DNA of 64,000 bases from CAYNVS01 sp964400725 (lineage in GTDB: Bacteria; Myxococcota_A; SURF-8; CAYNVS01): positions 124,001 through 188,000 of the forward strand of contig CAYNVS010000002.1 in NCBI GenBank assembly GCA_964400725.1, given 5' to 3'. Positions 44,765 through 52,356 of this stretch are shown one piece after another (within the stretch, counting starts at the first letter, position 1; every line of letters begins with the position of its first letter). The translations under genes were made by a program, and so were the position numbers. Below the pieces are notes generated by a model, which was not told where the DNA came from, did not search any database, and saw only the letters and a program-made list of their open reading frames with translations.

Positions 44765-46960
44765 TTACTTGCGCGCGCTCTGAAAGAGCGATTCAACCTG
44801 AGCGGAAATTACGCACAACCGCCCCATCGTCCTCGAATAAAGTCTGGGAATATTGGTTAAAAGGTCGCCCGCGGCGTTTAATAACGAGGTCTCGTCGGAC
44901 GAGAAAGCGCGGTTCGAGCGAGTGGCCCAATCCCATATGTCGCTCTCGGAGGCGTCCTTGGCGAAAGGATATTTCGCGGCGGACAAAGAAGACTTCAAAG
45001 CCGAAACAAGGCTTCGCATCGCTGCGAGCTTTTCGGCTTTTGCCTCTTTAACGGCGTTAGAATTCGCCGGGTCGGCTATGCCGCTTAATATGGAGAGCTC
45101 TTCCGCCTCCGCGTCGAGCCGAAGCAGCAGTTCGTAAACCGACTTTATCGTCAGCAGCGTCTCCATAAGTTTGCGCGAATTTTCGTAAAAATCATTTCCT
45201 TTAGGCATTTTATCGCGGACGGCTTGAAGGCTTAACAGCGTAAGAACGCACCATATTCTAGCGCCCGCGGCTTTGAAATAAGGCGCCATTAGCTCGTCGG
45301 TTTTGCTTTTGCGGGCCGCGAACTTATTGAGCGCGGCTGCGGCCGCTCCTTCTTCGGCTTCGGCCAGACCGTACTTGCGCGGGTCTTTTATCGGCATCCC
45401 CAAGGTTATAAGCCGGTAGGCTATCAGCGCGCCGCGCCTCTGTTTGACGATTTCGTCGTACGCGGAGGCGGTCGTTTCGGCGTCTTTTTGAAGTTCGAGC
45501 ATTTTGTTTCTCGCGTTTTTCCACCCTTCAAGCACGTCCTTGGGGTTGTCGGGCGGAACCAAGGAAAGGGGAGGCGGAAAAAACCAGTTTTTAAAATGTA
45601 TAGTCGCTCCTAGGAAGGCGTCGAGGTTGTCGAGCTCCTGATTTATTTTTTGCTTCCTTCCCATCAGGCCGTCGGTCGAAACGAGCTTATGCGTTTCGTT
45701 CTTAAGCGCGGGAATGCGTTTATAAAAGTCGAGCGTAATTTCTTTTCCAACCGCGTACGAATCGCTCAGCAGCGCGGACGCCGGAGCTTCGAGCGCGAAT
45801 ATCCCCATCGAGTTGCGTTTCAACGCCGCTTCCGACCGCTCGCCCGGCGACGGACGCGCATCGCGCAAAGCGGATTTTACGGCTTTGAAACGGTTTTCAA
45901 CTTTTTTTCTCTCGGCCTCGTCCATTTCTCCGGCAATGGCGGCGACGGCGGCGGGAATATTGTCGGGCAGTCCGCCCGAACCCGACAAAGAGGCCGGATT
46001 GAGGAAAAGAAAAGACTGAGCCGCGGACATTGCGCCGCGCTTTTTCTCGGTTTCGCAAAACGAGACGCTTCCCTGAACCGCCGCGCTGCAGGCGTCCGCG
46101 TCGAGCTCCATTTTCCGCAGGAAAAACCGCGAGAATAAAAGCCCGAATTTATACAAAGCGCGCGCGGTTAATACCGCGAAAAAAAGCCCTATCTTTGAGA
46201 AAATCCGCGTCCGAACCTTAAAAGCCGGGTCGTAATCGCTTTCGGAGCCGGCAATTTTTTCAAAACCCGCTTCCCGCGATTCGTCCGGGTAGGCGGCCTG
46301 AGCGAACATAGAAAGAACGCGGTCGAGAGCGCGCCCCACCCCCGCGCCCGCGCTCTGCGAATAACGAGCCAGCTCGCTCGCGATAATTCCCGCAACTCCT
46401 CTCGCGTTAAGCCCTTCAATGTAAGGCAGGCCGATTATTAAAAAACGCTTGTCCGCAAAAAAGAGGTTCTTATAAGTCCGCAAAACCGAGGCTTCGGCTA
46501 GAATAGAGAGATAAATTCTATCGGGAGGCGGGGCGTTTATACGCTCCGCAACGTTTTTAGCCAGCGCGTAAATCAGAGGCTCATTCGCAGGGTCAAGCTC
46601 TTTCATATCGGCGCAATTGAACGGCCGTTTTATTAAAAAAAGCTGACGCAGCAAATAATAAACGATTATGCCGCACGCAAAAACCGCCGCCAAACATAAA
46701 ACGACGACCGGAAAAATTAAAGAAAGTCTCGGCGTCAGAACCAATTCGTAACCTTTTGCCGCGGCGAAGACGCCGAGAGCGGCGACCGCCGCAATAACTG
46801 CTGCGTATATTAAGGGCAGCGTCATAACGACGGACGCGGCGAAAAACAACCCTAAAAGATAAGCGGCGGACGCGGACGGCGGCTCGAACCTGCCGGGCAT
46901 TGCGCGCTCCACATCGCTCAAAGTCAACCTCGCCCCTCCCGATTTATTTTCAATAGCCAT
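44765..46960 (-). CDS. M48-like membrane protein with lost zinc motif (pseudoprotease)
   Basis: I place the start at the ATG at 46960 (GGGGA upstream); an in-frame extension reaches 47071. About 731 residues. Several transmembrane segments lie in the first 130 residues, followed by an M48-type domain: NVAERINAPPPDRIYLS, LFFADKRFLIIGLPYIEGL, then GVAGIIASELARYS where M48 peptidases have HExxH, and MELDADACSA, the retained ExxAD helix. Both zinc His are replaced (Ser and Arg), so proteolysis is unlikely. The C-terminal 350 residues are helical and unassigned. Role unknown; a scaffold or regulatory function is inferred. Confidence 0.7.
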   Translation of the reverse strand: MAIENKSGGARLTLSDVERAMPGRFEPPSASAAYLLGLFFAASVVMTLPLIYAAVIAAVAALGVFAAAKGYELVLTPRLSLIFPVVVLCLAAVFACGIIVYYLLRQLFLIKRPFNCADMKELDPANEPLIYALAKNVAERINAPPPDRIYLSILAEASVLRTYKNLFFADKRFLIIGLPYIEGLNARGVAGIIASELARYSQSAGAGVGRALDRVLSMFAQAAYPDESREAGFEKIAGSESDYDPAFKVRTRIFSKIGLFFAVLTARALYKFGLLFSRFFLRKMELDADACSAAVQGSVSFCETEKKRGAMSAAQSFLFLNPASLSGSGGLPDNIPAAVAAIAGEMDEAERKKVENRFKAVKSALRDARPSPGERSEAALKRNSMGIFALEAPASALLSDSYAVGKEITLDFYKRIPALKNETHKLVSTDGLMGRKQKINQELDNLDAFLGATIHFKNWFFPPPLSLVPPDNPKDVLEGWKNARNKMLELQKDAETTASAYDEIVKQRRGALIAYRLITLGMPIKDPRKYGLAEAEEGAAAAALNKFAARKSKTDELMAPYFKAAGARIWCVLTLLSLQAVRDKMPKGNDFYENSRKLMETLLTIKSVYELLLRLDAEAEELSILSGIADPANSNAVKEAKAEKLAAMRSLVSALKSSLSAAKYPFAKDASESDIWDWATRSNRAFSSDETSLLNAAGDLLTNIPRLYSRTMGRLCVISAQVESLFQSARK

Positions 46961-47161
46961 TTTCCCCGTTCCTAAACGCAACGACTCGAAATTTCGGCCG
47001 TTTTCAAGCAACTCCTTTAACTTATTACTAAAGTTTAACCGAAATATAACAAAGAACCTCAGCCTTGGCAAGATATTATATAGAAGCGGCGCGAAAAAGG
47101 CGGAGCGCGCCCCTTTGTATTCTCAATTTGAGCAAATACCGCGGAAATTCTTATATAATTA

Positions 47162-47236
47162 CGTTCTTTTCCTTACAAAATCCAGAAGGGATTGGAAGTT
47201 AATCGCTCGGGTCGTAAGAACCGGGATTGGTTTAAG
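47162..47236. repeat. Dispersed repeat, copy 1 (about 75 bp)
   Basis: Similar by eye (about three bases in four) to 49393-49466. Shared blocks include GAAGGGATTG, AAGTTAAT, GCTCGG and CGTAAG. Both copies are in gaps flanking the DUF2804 and barrel genes. The rest of gap 46961-47410 shows no gene. Confidence 0.65.
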
Positions 47237-47410
47237 CCGAATTATTCTATTTAAAATTGCCGCGTCCTTCGAGGCAAAAACGCCTTCGCGGTTTTAAAGG
47301 CAAAAATCGGGCGGCGGCGCAATTGACAACAACCCGGCATTATTTTAATCTTAAAAGCGCCCGAACGACGATTCGGCGGGCAAAACCATCTTTTAAAACG
47401 GGAGACAAAA

Positions 47411-48430
47411 ATGCCGTCAGACTTATTCGACGCGGCTGGCAAGCCGAAATTCGGCGTTTACGAGGGAACGATTAAAAACGTAGAGCTTTCCGGTTACGCC
47501 GGACTGGATTTACCCTCTTTTTTAAAAAAATTCCGTCATAAGCGGTGGCGCTTTCAAGGCATTTTCAGCCCTAAAGTCGTCGCGGGCGTCGCGATTGTGG
47601 ATATTGGTTACGTCGGCAGCGTTTTCGCCTACGCCTTCGATATGGAAACGAAAAAACGAATTGAATACGCGGCCGAGGTTCCGCTTGCGCGCGGCGTTAA
47701 AATGTGCGACGACTGCGTAAAAGGCGAAATCTCCTTTGAAAAGGACGGAAATAAGCTGGAAATGAAGTACGGCATGGAAGGCGGCGCGGCTTCTATGTTC
47801 GTCGAGGCTCATTCAAAAGCCGGGGAGTACCTTTTAATCGACGCCCGCTTCGCCGAGCGCGCGGAAACGGTAGTTCCGCATCAGGTAATTTTTCCGACTT
47901 TTGACGGCTCGTTCGCGTTTACGCATAAATCGGCCGGAATGCCGGCGGCGGGCAAAATAGTAATGGGAACGAAAGCGATATTTCTCGCCTCGGAAAATTC
48001 TTTCGCCGAAGTCGATCACACGGCCGGAGTTCACGACCGTCATTGGGAATGGCGCTGGGCGGCGCTAGCGTGCAACGCCGAAGACGGCGCGAGAATCGGC
48101 CTTAATTTAGTTGAGCCGATTACCGACGAAACCATTAACGAAAACGCGATTTGGATAAACGGAGCCCGCGTAGCGGCCGGGCGCGCCGATTTTACTTTCT
48201 CGAAAAACGACCATAAAGCGTCGTGGCGCGTTAAAACGACCGACGGCAAAATCGACCTTTCGTTTACGCCTTACGGCGAGCGCAGCGCGGACGTGAACGC
48301 GCTGATAATTAAAAGCCGCTTCCGCCAGCCGGTCGGAGTTTTCAAAGGCGTAATTACGGGGCCGGACGGCGCCATTTACAAACTTATCGACGCGCCGGGA
48401 GTGGTCGAGGATCACGAATCGAAGTGGTAA
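47411..48430 (+). CDS. DUF2804 family protein
   Basis: 339 residues, no signal peptide. The family pattern is present: KRWRFQGIFSPKVVAGVAIVDIGYVGSVFAY in the first half, then FAEVDHTAGVHDRHWEWRWAA and GLNLVEPI in the second. DUF2804 proteins are predicted lipocalin-like (AttH-type) beta proteins of unknown activity, often in lipid- or steroid-related settings. GGGAGA precedes the ATG. No neighbour suggests a substrate. Confidence 0.8.
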   Translation: MPSDLFDAAGKPKFGVYEGTIKNVELSGYAGLDLPSFLKKFRHKRWRFQGIFSPKVVAGVAIVDIGYVGSVFAYAFDMETKKRIEYAAEVPLARGVKMCDDCVKGEISFEKDGNKLEMKYGMEGGAASMFVEAHSKAGEYLLIDARFAERAETVVPHQVIFPTFDGSFAFTHKSAGMPAAGKIVMGTKAIFLASENSFAEVDHTAGVHDRHWEWRWAALACNAEDGARIGLNLVEPITDETINENAIWINGARVAAGRADFTFSKNDHKASWRVKTTDGKIDLSFTPYGERSADVNALIIKSRFRQPVGVFKGVITGPDGAIYKLIDAPGVVEDHESKW

Positions 48431-48539
48431 GCGTCGTTTTTAACCGAAATTTAATTGCGCCTAATCTTATTGCGCGTATTATTAAAGAATAAAACGCCGA
48501 ATATTTTGGCGAAGCGATGAATTTCAGGAGATTTTTACT

Positions 48540-49316
48540 ATGATTTTTAAGCGTTTAGCGTTTTTAGCCGTATTTTTAGGTGCCGTAATTATAGCTTCGG
48601 CCGCTTACGCCGACGACGAAACGCCTTACGTCTATGAAAAAACCGGCTTCGGAACCGGCGGCAAACTGACGATGGAAGCGGAAAGCGCCTACGGAGTTCG
48701 CGAGACAAGGCCGTTCGGGCAGCAGGGTTTCGAGCTGGGCGCAAAATTAAAATACCGCTTCTTCGACTGGTTCTCGATGGACGCAAAAGGCGCCGCGGTT
48801 TTCGACGACAAAGAATACAAATCGTCAATGTTTGCCGCGGAGGCTCTTTTCGGCGTTTTATCGCAGGATAAATATCACATTAATTTGTCGCTGGGCGCCG
48901 GATATACGTACGACTTCGACGGCGTTTCCGTCCCGACGCTTCGTCTTTCGCTCAACCGCGCTTTCGGCGCGCTCGATTTAACTCTTTCGGGCACCGCCGA
49001 GTTCCCAATCGCGGACGACCGCGACCCGTTCGACGTGATTGTCGGGCTTGGAACGAGCTACCAGTTTGTAAGCTGGTTTGCGGGCGGAGTCGAAGCGGTG
49101 GGCGAAGACTTGGAAGGGCTGTGGGACGAAGAGGAAGCCGAGGGCGGAGCCAAGTTTTTAATCGGCCCCACGCTTACGTTTCTTCCTGCCGATAACTTTT
49201 TCGTAAAGTTCAACGGCGCAGTATCCGTGAGCATGACGAACAACGCCGCGCGCAACGGCAAGCGTTACGACTCGCCGGGCTTTTTAGGCAGACTGGCGCT
49301 GGGATACAGCTTTTAA
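48540..49316 (+). CDS. Small outer-membrane beta-barrel protein
   Basis: 258 residues with a signal peptide cleaved near ASAAYADD. The mature part alternates amphipathic strands (FELGAKLKYRF, LTLSGTAEF, FLIGPTLTFL) with acidic turns and ends LGRLALGYSF, a C-terminal Phe signature for outer-membrane insertion. An AGGAGA site lies ahead. There is no specific porin or receptor family that I recognise. It is 109 bp after the DUF2804 gene on the same strand. Confidence 0.7.
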   Translation: MIFKRLAFLAVFLGAVIIASAAYADDETPYVYEKTGFGTGGKLTMEAESAYGVRETRPFGQQGFELGAKLKYRFFDWFSMDAKGAAVFDDKEYKSSMFAAEALFGVLSQDKYHINLSLGAGYTYDFDGVSVPTLRLSLNRAFGALDLTLSGTAEFPIADDRDPFDVIVGLGTSYQFVSWFAGGVEAVGEDLEGLWDEEEAEGGAKFLIGPTLTFLPADNFFVKFNGAVSVSMTNNAARNGKRYDSPGFLGRLALGYSF

Positions 49317-49392
49317 CCCTTTAAAATTAAAGATTAAAATCTTGGTAAAAATTTAATACAGGGCGGCGCAACGGTTAAAATATATTTAAAAT

Positions 49393-49466
49393 AAAGTTTT
49401 TTCCTAACAAAATTCCGAAGGGATTGAAAGTTAATAGCTCGGCCCGTAAGCCGAGATGGTTTTAAC
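49393..49466. repeat. Dispersed repeat, copy 2
   Basis: Counterpart of 47162-47236. Here it runs directly into a REP-like hairpin at 49472. Confidence 0.6.
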
Positions 49467-49471
49467 CAAAT

Positions 49472-49631
49472 CGGGGGACAAATGCCCCCTCCCAGAGATA
49501 AAACATCCTTCTCCATAAAAAGAAAGGGACTTTTAGCTCGATCATTTCAACAGGTTCCCCCTCGCCATTCATGAAGAGGGGCACAGGGGGCGAGGTAAAT
49601 TAAATTGGGAGACGAAGACCCCCTCCCGCGG
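49472..49631. repeat. REP-like hairpins, copies 2 and 3, in a 396-bp noncoding gap
   Basis: CGGGGGACAAATGCCCCC plus TCCC (49472-49493) and GGGAGACGAAGACCCCC plus TCCCGCGG (49607-49631) are near-identical short inverted repeats. Between them CCTCGCC and GGCGAGG form another stem. The gap 49317-49712 has no gene. Confidence 0.6.
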
Positions 49632-49712
49632 AGTTTGAAGAGGTAGTTAAATTGTAAGTTTTAGGCAAAACTCGGGACAGGTCAAGTCGGTAAAGGCGAA
49701 GATTAGGCAGTG

Positions 49713-50174
49713 TTATTTTTTTGCGGCTATCAGCGCCGCGACTTCCGATAAAAACGCCTCGTCCATCGAATCGAAATCGCCTACGCCGTCGCCGTCCGCG
49801 TCTATTTGCCCTATTATCGCGCCGTTTTTGTTCCGGATTAACGCGACGATCTCGGAGCGCGTTTCGAGGCTGCAGGCCAGATAATTGTCCAGCGTTCGCA
49901 CGTCTTCAATAACTTGATTGCGGTTTTGCGCTACGGCCGTTCCGCATACTCCGGAACCGACTTTTATTCTGTCGTGCTCGGTGGGCGCGCCCACGTACGG
50001 CCCCAGAACGAGAACGTCGGTTTGCAGCCAGTAAACGCCGACCCATTTGTAGTACGGCAGCCTTCGGGAAATAATTTTAACCGCCGACGCGGCGGCGGCG
50101 TTAATGTCAAGCGTAGAGGAAAGCTCCGAAGCGATTTCCGCTATGATTTCTTTTTTATTAAAACCGTCTTTCAT
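49713..50174 (-). CDS. GAF-domain protein, free methionine-(R)-sulfoxide reductase-like
   Basis: 153 residues, a single GAF domain. The fRMsr (YebR/MsrC) pattern is clear: LVLGPYVG, SGVCGTAVAQ, VIEDVRTLDNYLACSLETRSEIV and a closing IDADGDGVGDFDSMD. In E. coli three Cys act in catalysis and regeneration. Here the Cys of GVCG and LACS are kept, but the one corresponding to the IACVRI position is replaced (PTEHDRI), so the disulphide relay must differ or the protein may only bind. The gene lies 31 bp downstream of yraN on the minus strand. Confidence 0.75.
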   Translation of the reverse strand: MKDGFNKKEIIAEIASELSSTLDINAAAASAVKIISRRLPYYKWVGVYWLQTDVLVLGPYVGAPTEHDRIKVGSGVCGTAVAQNRNQVIEDVRTLDNYLACSLETRSEIVALIRNKNGAIIGQIDADGDGVGDFDSMDEAFLSEVAALIAAKK

Positions 50175-50205
50175 CGTTTGACCGTCCGTTTCGCGCCGCG
50201 CTTTT

Positions 50206-50616
50206 TCAGTCCGCTTTTTCTTCCCTCAAATCTTTAATATGCCTCAATTCGGCGGCTGCGCCGTTTTTATTTATCGCTATCAAATCTATTCGCGCCCGCT
50301 TAACCTGCGCCGGTATGCCCGGCGCGCGCGAAGACAGCAGGTAATTCGCCGCCTCGAACATATGCCTCAATTTTCGCGCGTCCAGCGAATCCGCCGCGTC
50401 AACCGAGCGCTCGCCCGCCTCGCGCGTCCGCACTTCCGCCAAAACAAGCGCGTCGCCGTCGAGGGCGATAATGTCTATCTCCCGCCTGCCCACGCCGGGA
50501 ATCGAAACCCATTTGTTGCGCGCGATTACGACGCACCCCTTGGATGCAAGCAGCGCCGCGGCTATCTCCTCGCCTTCGTCCCCTTTTTTCCGCTTGTTTT
50601 TATCTGAAGATGCCAA
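50206..50616 (-). CDS. yraN: YraN / UPF0102 family protein
   Basis: 136 residues. The restriction-endonuclease-like core is recognisable: GDEGEEIAAALLASKG, REIDIIALDGDALVLAEVRTR and the C-terminal ARIDLIAI. The catalytic-type residues (E, D in EIDII, and E-x-R in EVRTR, where Lys is usual) suggest a nuclease fold, but activity is not established for most members. It often neighbours rnhB in other genomes; here it is paired with the GAF protein. Confidence 0.88.
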   Translation of the reverse strand: MASSDKNKRKKGDEGEEIAAALLASKGCVVIARNKWVSIPGVGRREIDIIALDGDALVLAEVRTREAGERSVDAADSLDARKLRHMFEAANYLLSSRAPGIPAQVKRARIDLIAINKNGAAAELRHIKDLREEKAD

Positions 50617-50648
50617 TTCGCGTTAAATCCGTTGAACATTATGCTTAT

Positions 50649-50717
50649 GGGAGAGGGCCTTCGTCCCTCGACCAGTTCAAACTTTAGCCGCGCTCGCGGG
50701 ACAAAGACCCGCTCCCA
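50649..50717. repeat. REP-like inverted repeat, copy 4
   Basis: Arms GGGAGAGGGCCTTCGTCCC (from 50649) and GCGGGACAAAGACCCGCTC (from 50697) fill the gap between yraN and pepA and match the copies at 38943 and 49472. Confidence 0.65.
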
Positions 50718-50750
50718 CGGCGACAATGTTATTTTTGCCTAAAGCGCCGC

Positions 50751-52244
50751 TTACTCCATCGGCGCAAGAAGCTCGGCCAGCGTCATTACTCCGAAGCCGG
50801 TTCCGCCCTTGACGTACGCTCCGATTTCGCGCTTGAAAAAGGCCGGTCCGGCTATGTCGATGTGCGCCCACGGGTATTTTTTAACGAAATACTGCAAAAA
50901 CAGCGCCGCGGTTACGGCTCCGCCGCCGAAATCGCCCACGTTTTTAACGTCGGCGTTGGGAGTTTTAATCGCGTCGGCCATTTTAGGGTTGAGCGGCATA
51001 CGCCAAACGTCCTCGCCCGCCGCCTTCGCCGCTCGCAGCAAATCGTCGGCGAGAGCCTCGTCGTTCGCAAAAACGCCCGCGGTCTGGTCTCCCAGAGCTA
51101 TTCCTATCGCGCCGGTCAGCGTGGCGAGGTCGATGATTTTGGCCGGTTCAAGGCCGCAGGCGACGGCGAGCGCGTCCGCGAGAGTCAAACGCCCTTCGGC
51201 GTCGGTGTTCAGAACCTCCACCGCGACGCCGCCTTTGCCGACGATAACGTCGCCGGGTTTGTAGGAGTTTCCGTCCGGCATATTCTCGCACGCGGCGACC
51301 AATGCGACGACCGGAACGCCGGGCTTGAGCCGCGCTATCGCCTTCATGGCCGCCAGCGCCGCCGCCGAGCCGGCCATATCGTCCTTCATCGCCATCATCC
51401 CTTCGTACGTTTTAATATTGAGCCCGCCGGAGTCGAAGCAAAGCCCTTTGCCGACTATAACCACAGGTTTTTCCTTGTTTTTACCTTTGGGCGCATAGGC
51501 CAGCTTGATGAAGCGCGGCGGATTCGCGCCGGCGCGCCCAACCGCGAGAAAAAGGCTCAATCCTTCTTTTTCGCACTTTTTCTCGTCCCATATTTCGGCG
51601 GTCATGCCGAATTCCTTCGCCGCCTTGCGGGCGTAGTCGGCCAAATACTCCGGCGTGCAGACGCTCGCAGGCTCGTTCACAAGGTCGCGCGCGTCGCAAA
51701 CGGCCTCGCCTACGATTTGAGCGCGCTCGATTATTTTCTCGCCCGTCTCAGCGTCGATTTCCGGCGCAAAAAAGTTAATCTCGCTTATTTTAACCGTTTC
51801 GGGCTTAAGAACTTTTTTTGAAAAGTTGTAAGCTCCGACGAGCGCTCCGATTCCGCAGGCGTAAAGAAGTCTCGCGGCTCCAAGCGGTTTGGCCGCGCTG
51901 GGCGCGATTAGATTTATTTTTTCCACGCCCCTGGCGAAGCGGAGAGATTTTATCTCCTTGCCTACGGCGGCTATTGCGGCGTCCGCCGATTCTACCGGCT
52001 TTTCGCCGGTTCCAACCAGAACGACCGAGGCGAACGGAGCTTTTTTTGCGGGCGCGACTTCAAGTCTGCCGCCGGCCTTCGCGTCGAAGCGCTTCCCTTC
52101 CAGAAGTCTGTGCAGTCCGCCGCCGACCGCCGCGTCGAGTTTTTTCGCCATCGCGGTCTTTTTAAAATCCGCGTCCGCGAATACGATAAGAACGTCGCAT
52201 TTGTCAACTAAAGGGTCGCTCGCCTTGAATTTCAGGTTCGTCAT
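50751..52244 (-). CDS. pepA: Leucyl aminopeptidase (M17)
   Basis: The start is the ATG at 52244 (MTNLKFKASDPLVDKC), which matches family N-termini; an in-frame extension reaches 52313. About 497 residues. The M17 signature NTDAEGRLTLADAL and the metal-binding segments GKGLCFDSGGLNIK and MKDDMAGSAA are intact. It is a cytoplasmic dimetal aminopeptidase releasing N-terminal Leu and other residues and some Cys-Gly-type dipeptides; some PepA proteins also bind DNA. It is separated from rpoD by 112 bp containing a perfect palindrome. Confidence 0.96.
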   Translation of the reverse strand: MTNLKFKASDPLVDKCDVLIVFADADFKKTAMAKKLDAAVGGGLHRLLEGKRFDAKAGGRLEVAPAKKAPFASVVLVGTGEKPVESADAAIAAVGKEIKSLRFARGVEKINLIAPSAAKPLGAARLLYACGIGALVGAYNFSKKVLKPETVKISEINFFAPEIDAETGEKIIERAQIVGEAVCDARDLVNEPASVCTPEYLADYARKAAKEFGMTAEIWDEKKCEKEGLSLFLAVGRAGANPPRFIKLAYAPKGKNKEKPVVIVGKGLCFDSGGLNIKTYEGMMAMKDDMAGSAAALAAMKAIARLKPGVPVVALVAACENMPDGNSYKPGDVIVGKGGVAVEVLNTDAEGRLTLADALAVACGLEPAKIIDLATLTGAIGIALGDQTAGVFANDEALADDLLRAAKAAGEDVWRMPLNPKMADAIKTPNADVKNVGDFGGGAVTAALFLQYFVKKYPWAHIDIAGPAFFKREIGAYVKGGTGFGVMTLAELLAPME

Positions 52245-52325
52245 ACCGGCTCTCGCTTTCTTCAATAATAATAAATTATGCGCAAAAATAATGGCAGACT
52301 GCCGGCCTGCCATTTATTTCGTATT

Positions 52326-52349
52326 AATTAATGTAGTACTACATTAATT
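52326..52349. promoter_or_regulatory. Perfect 24-bp palindrome between rpoD and pepA
   Basis: AATTAATGTAGT is followed immediately by its reverse complement ACTACATTAATT. It starts 8 bp past the rpoD stop and lies about 80 bp ahead of pepA. It may be an operator for pepA or a terminator without a clear T-run. Confidence 0.5.
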
Positions 52350-52356
52350 TATATAC

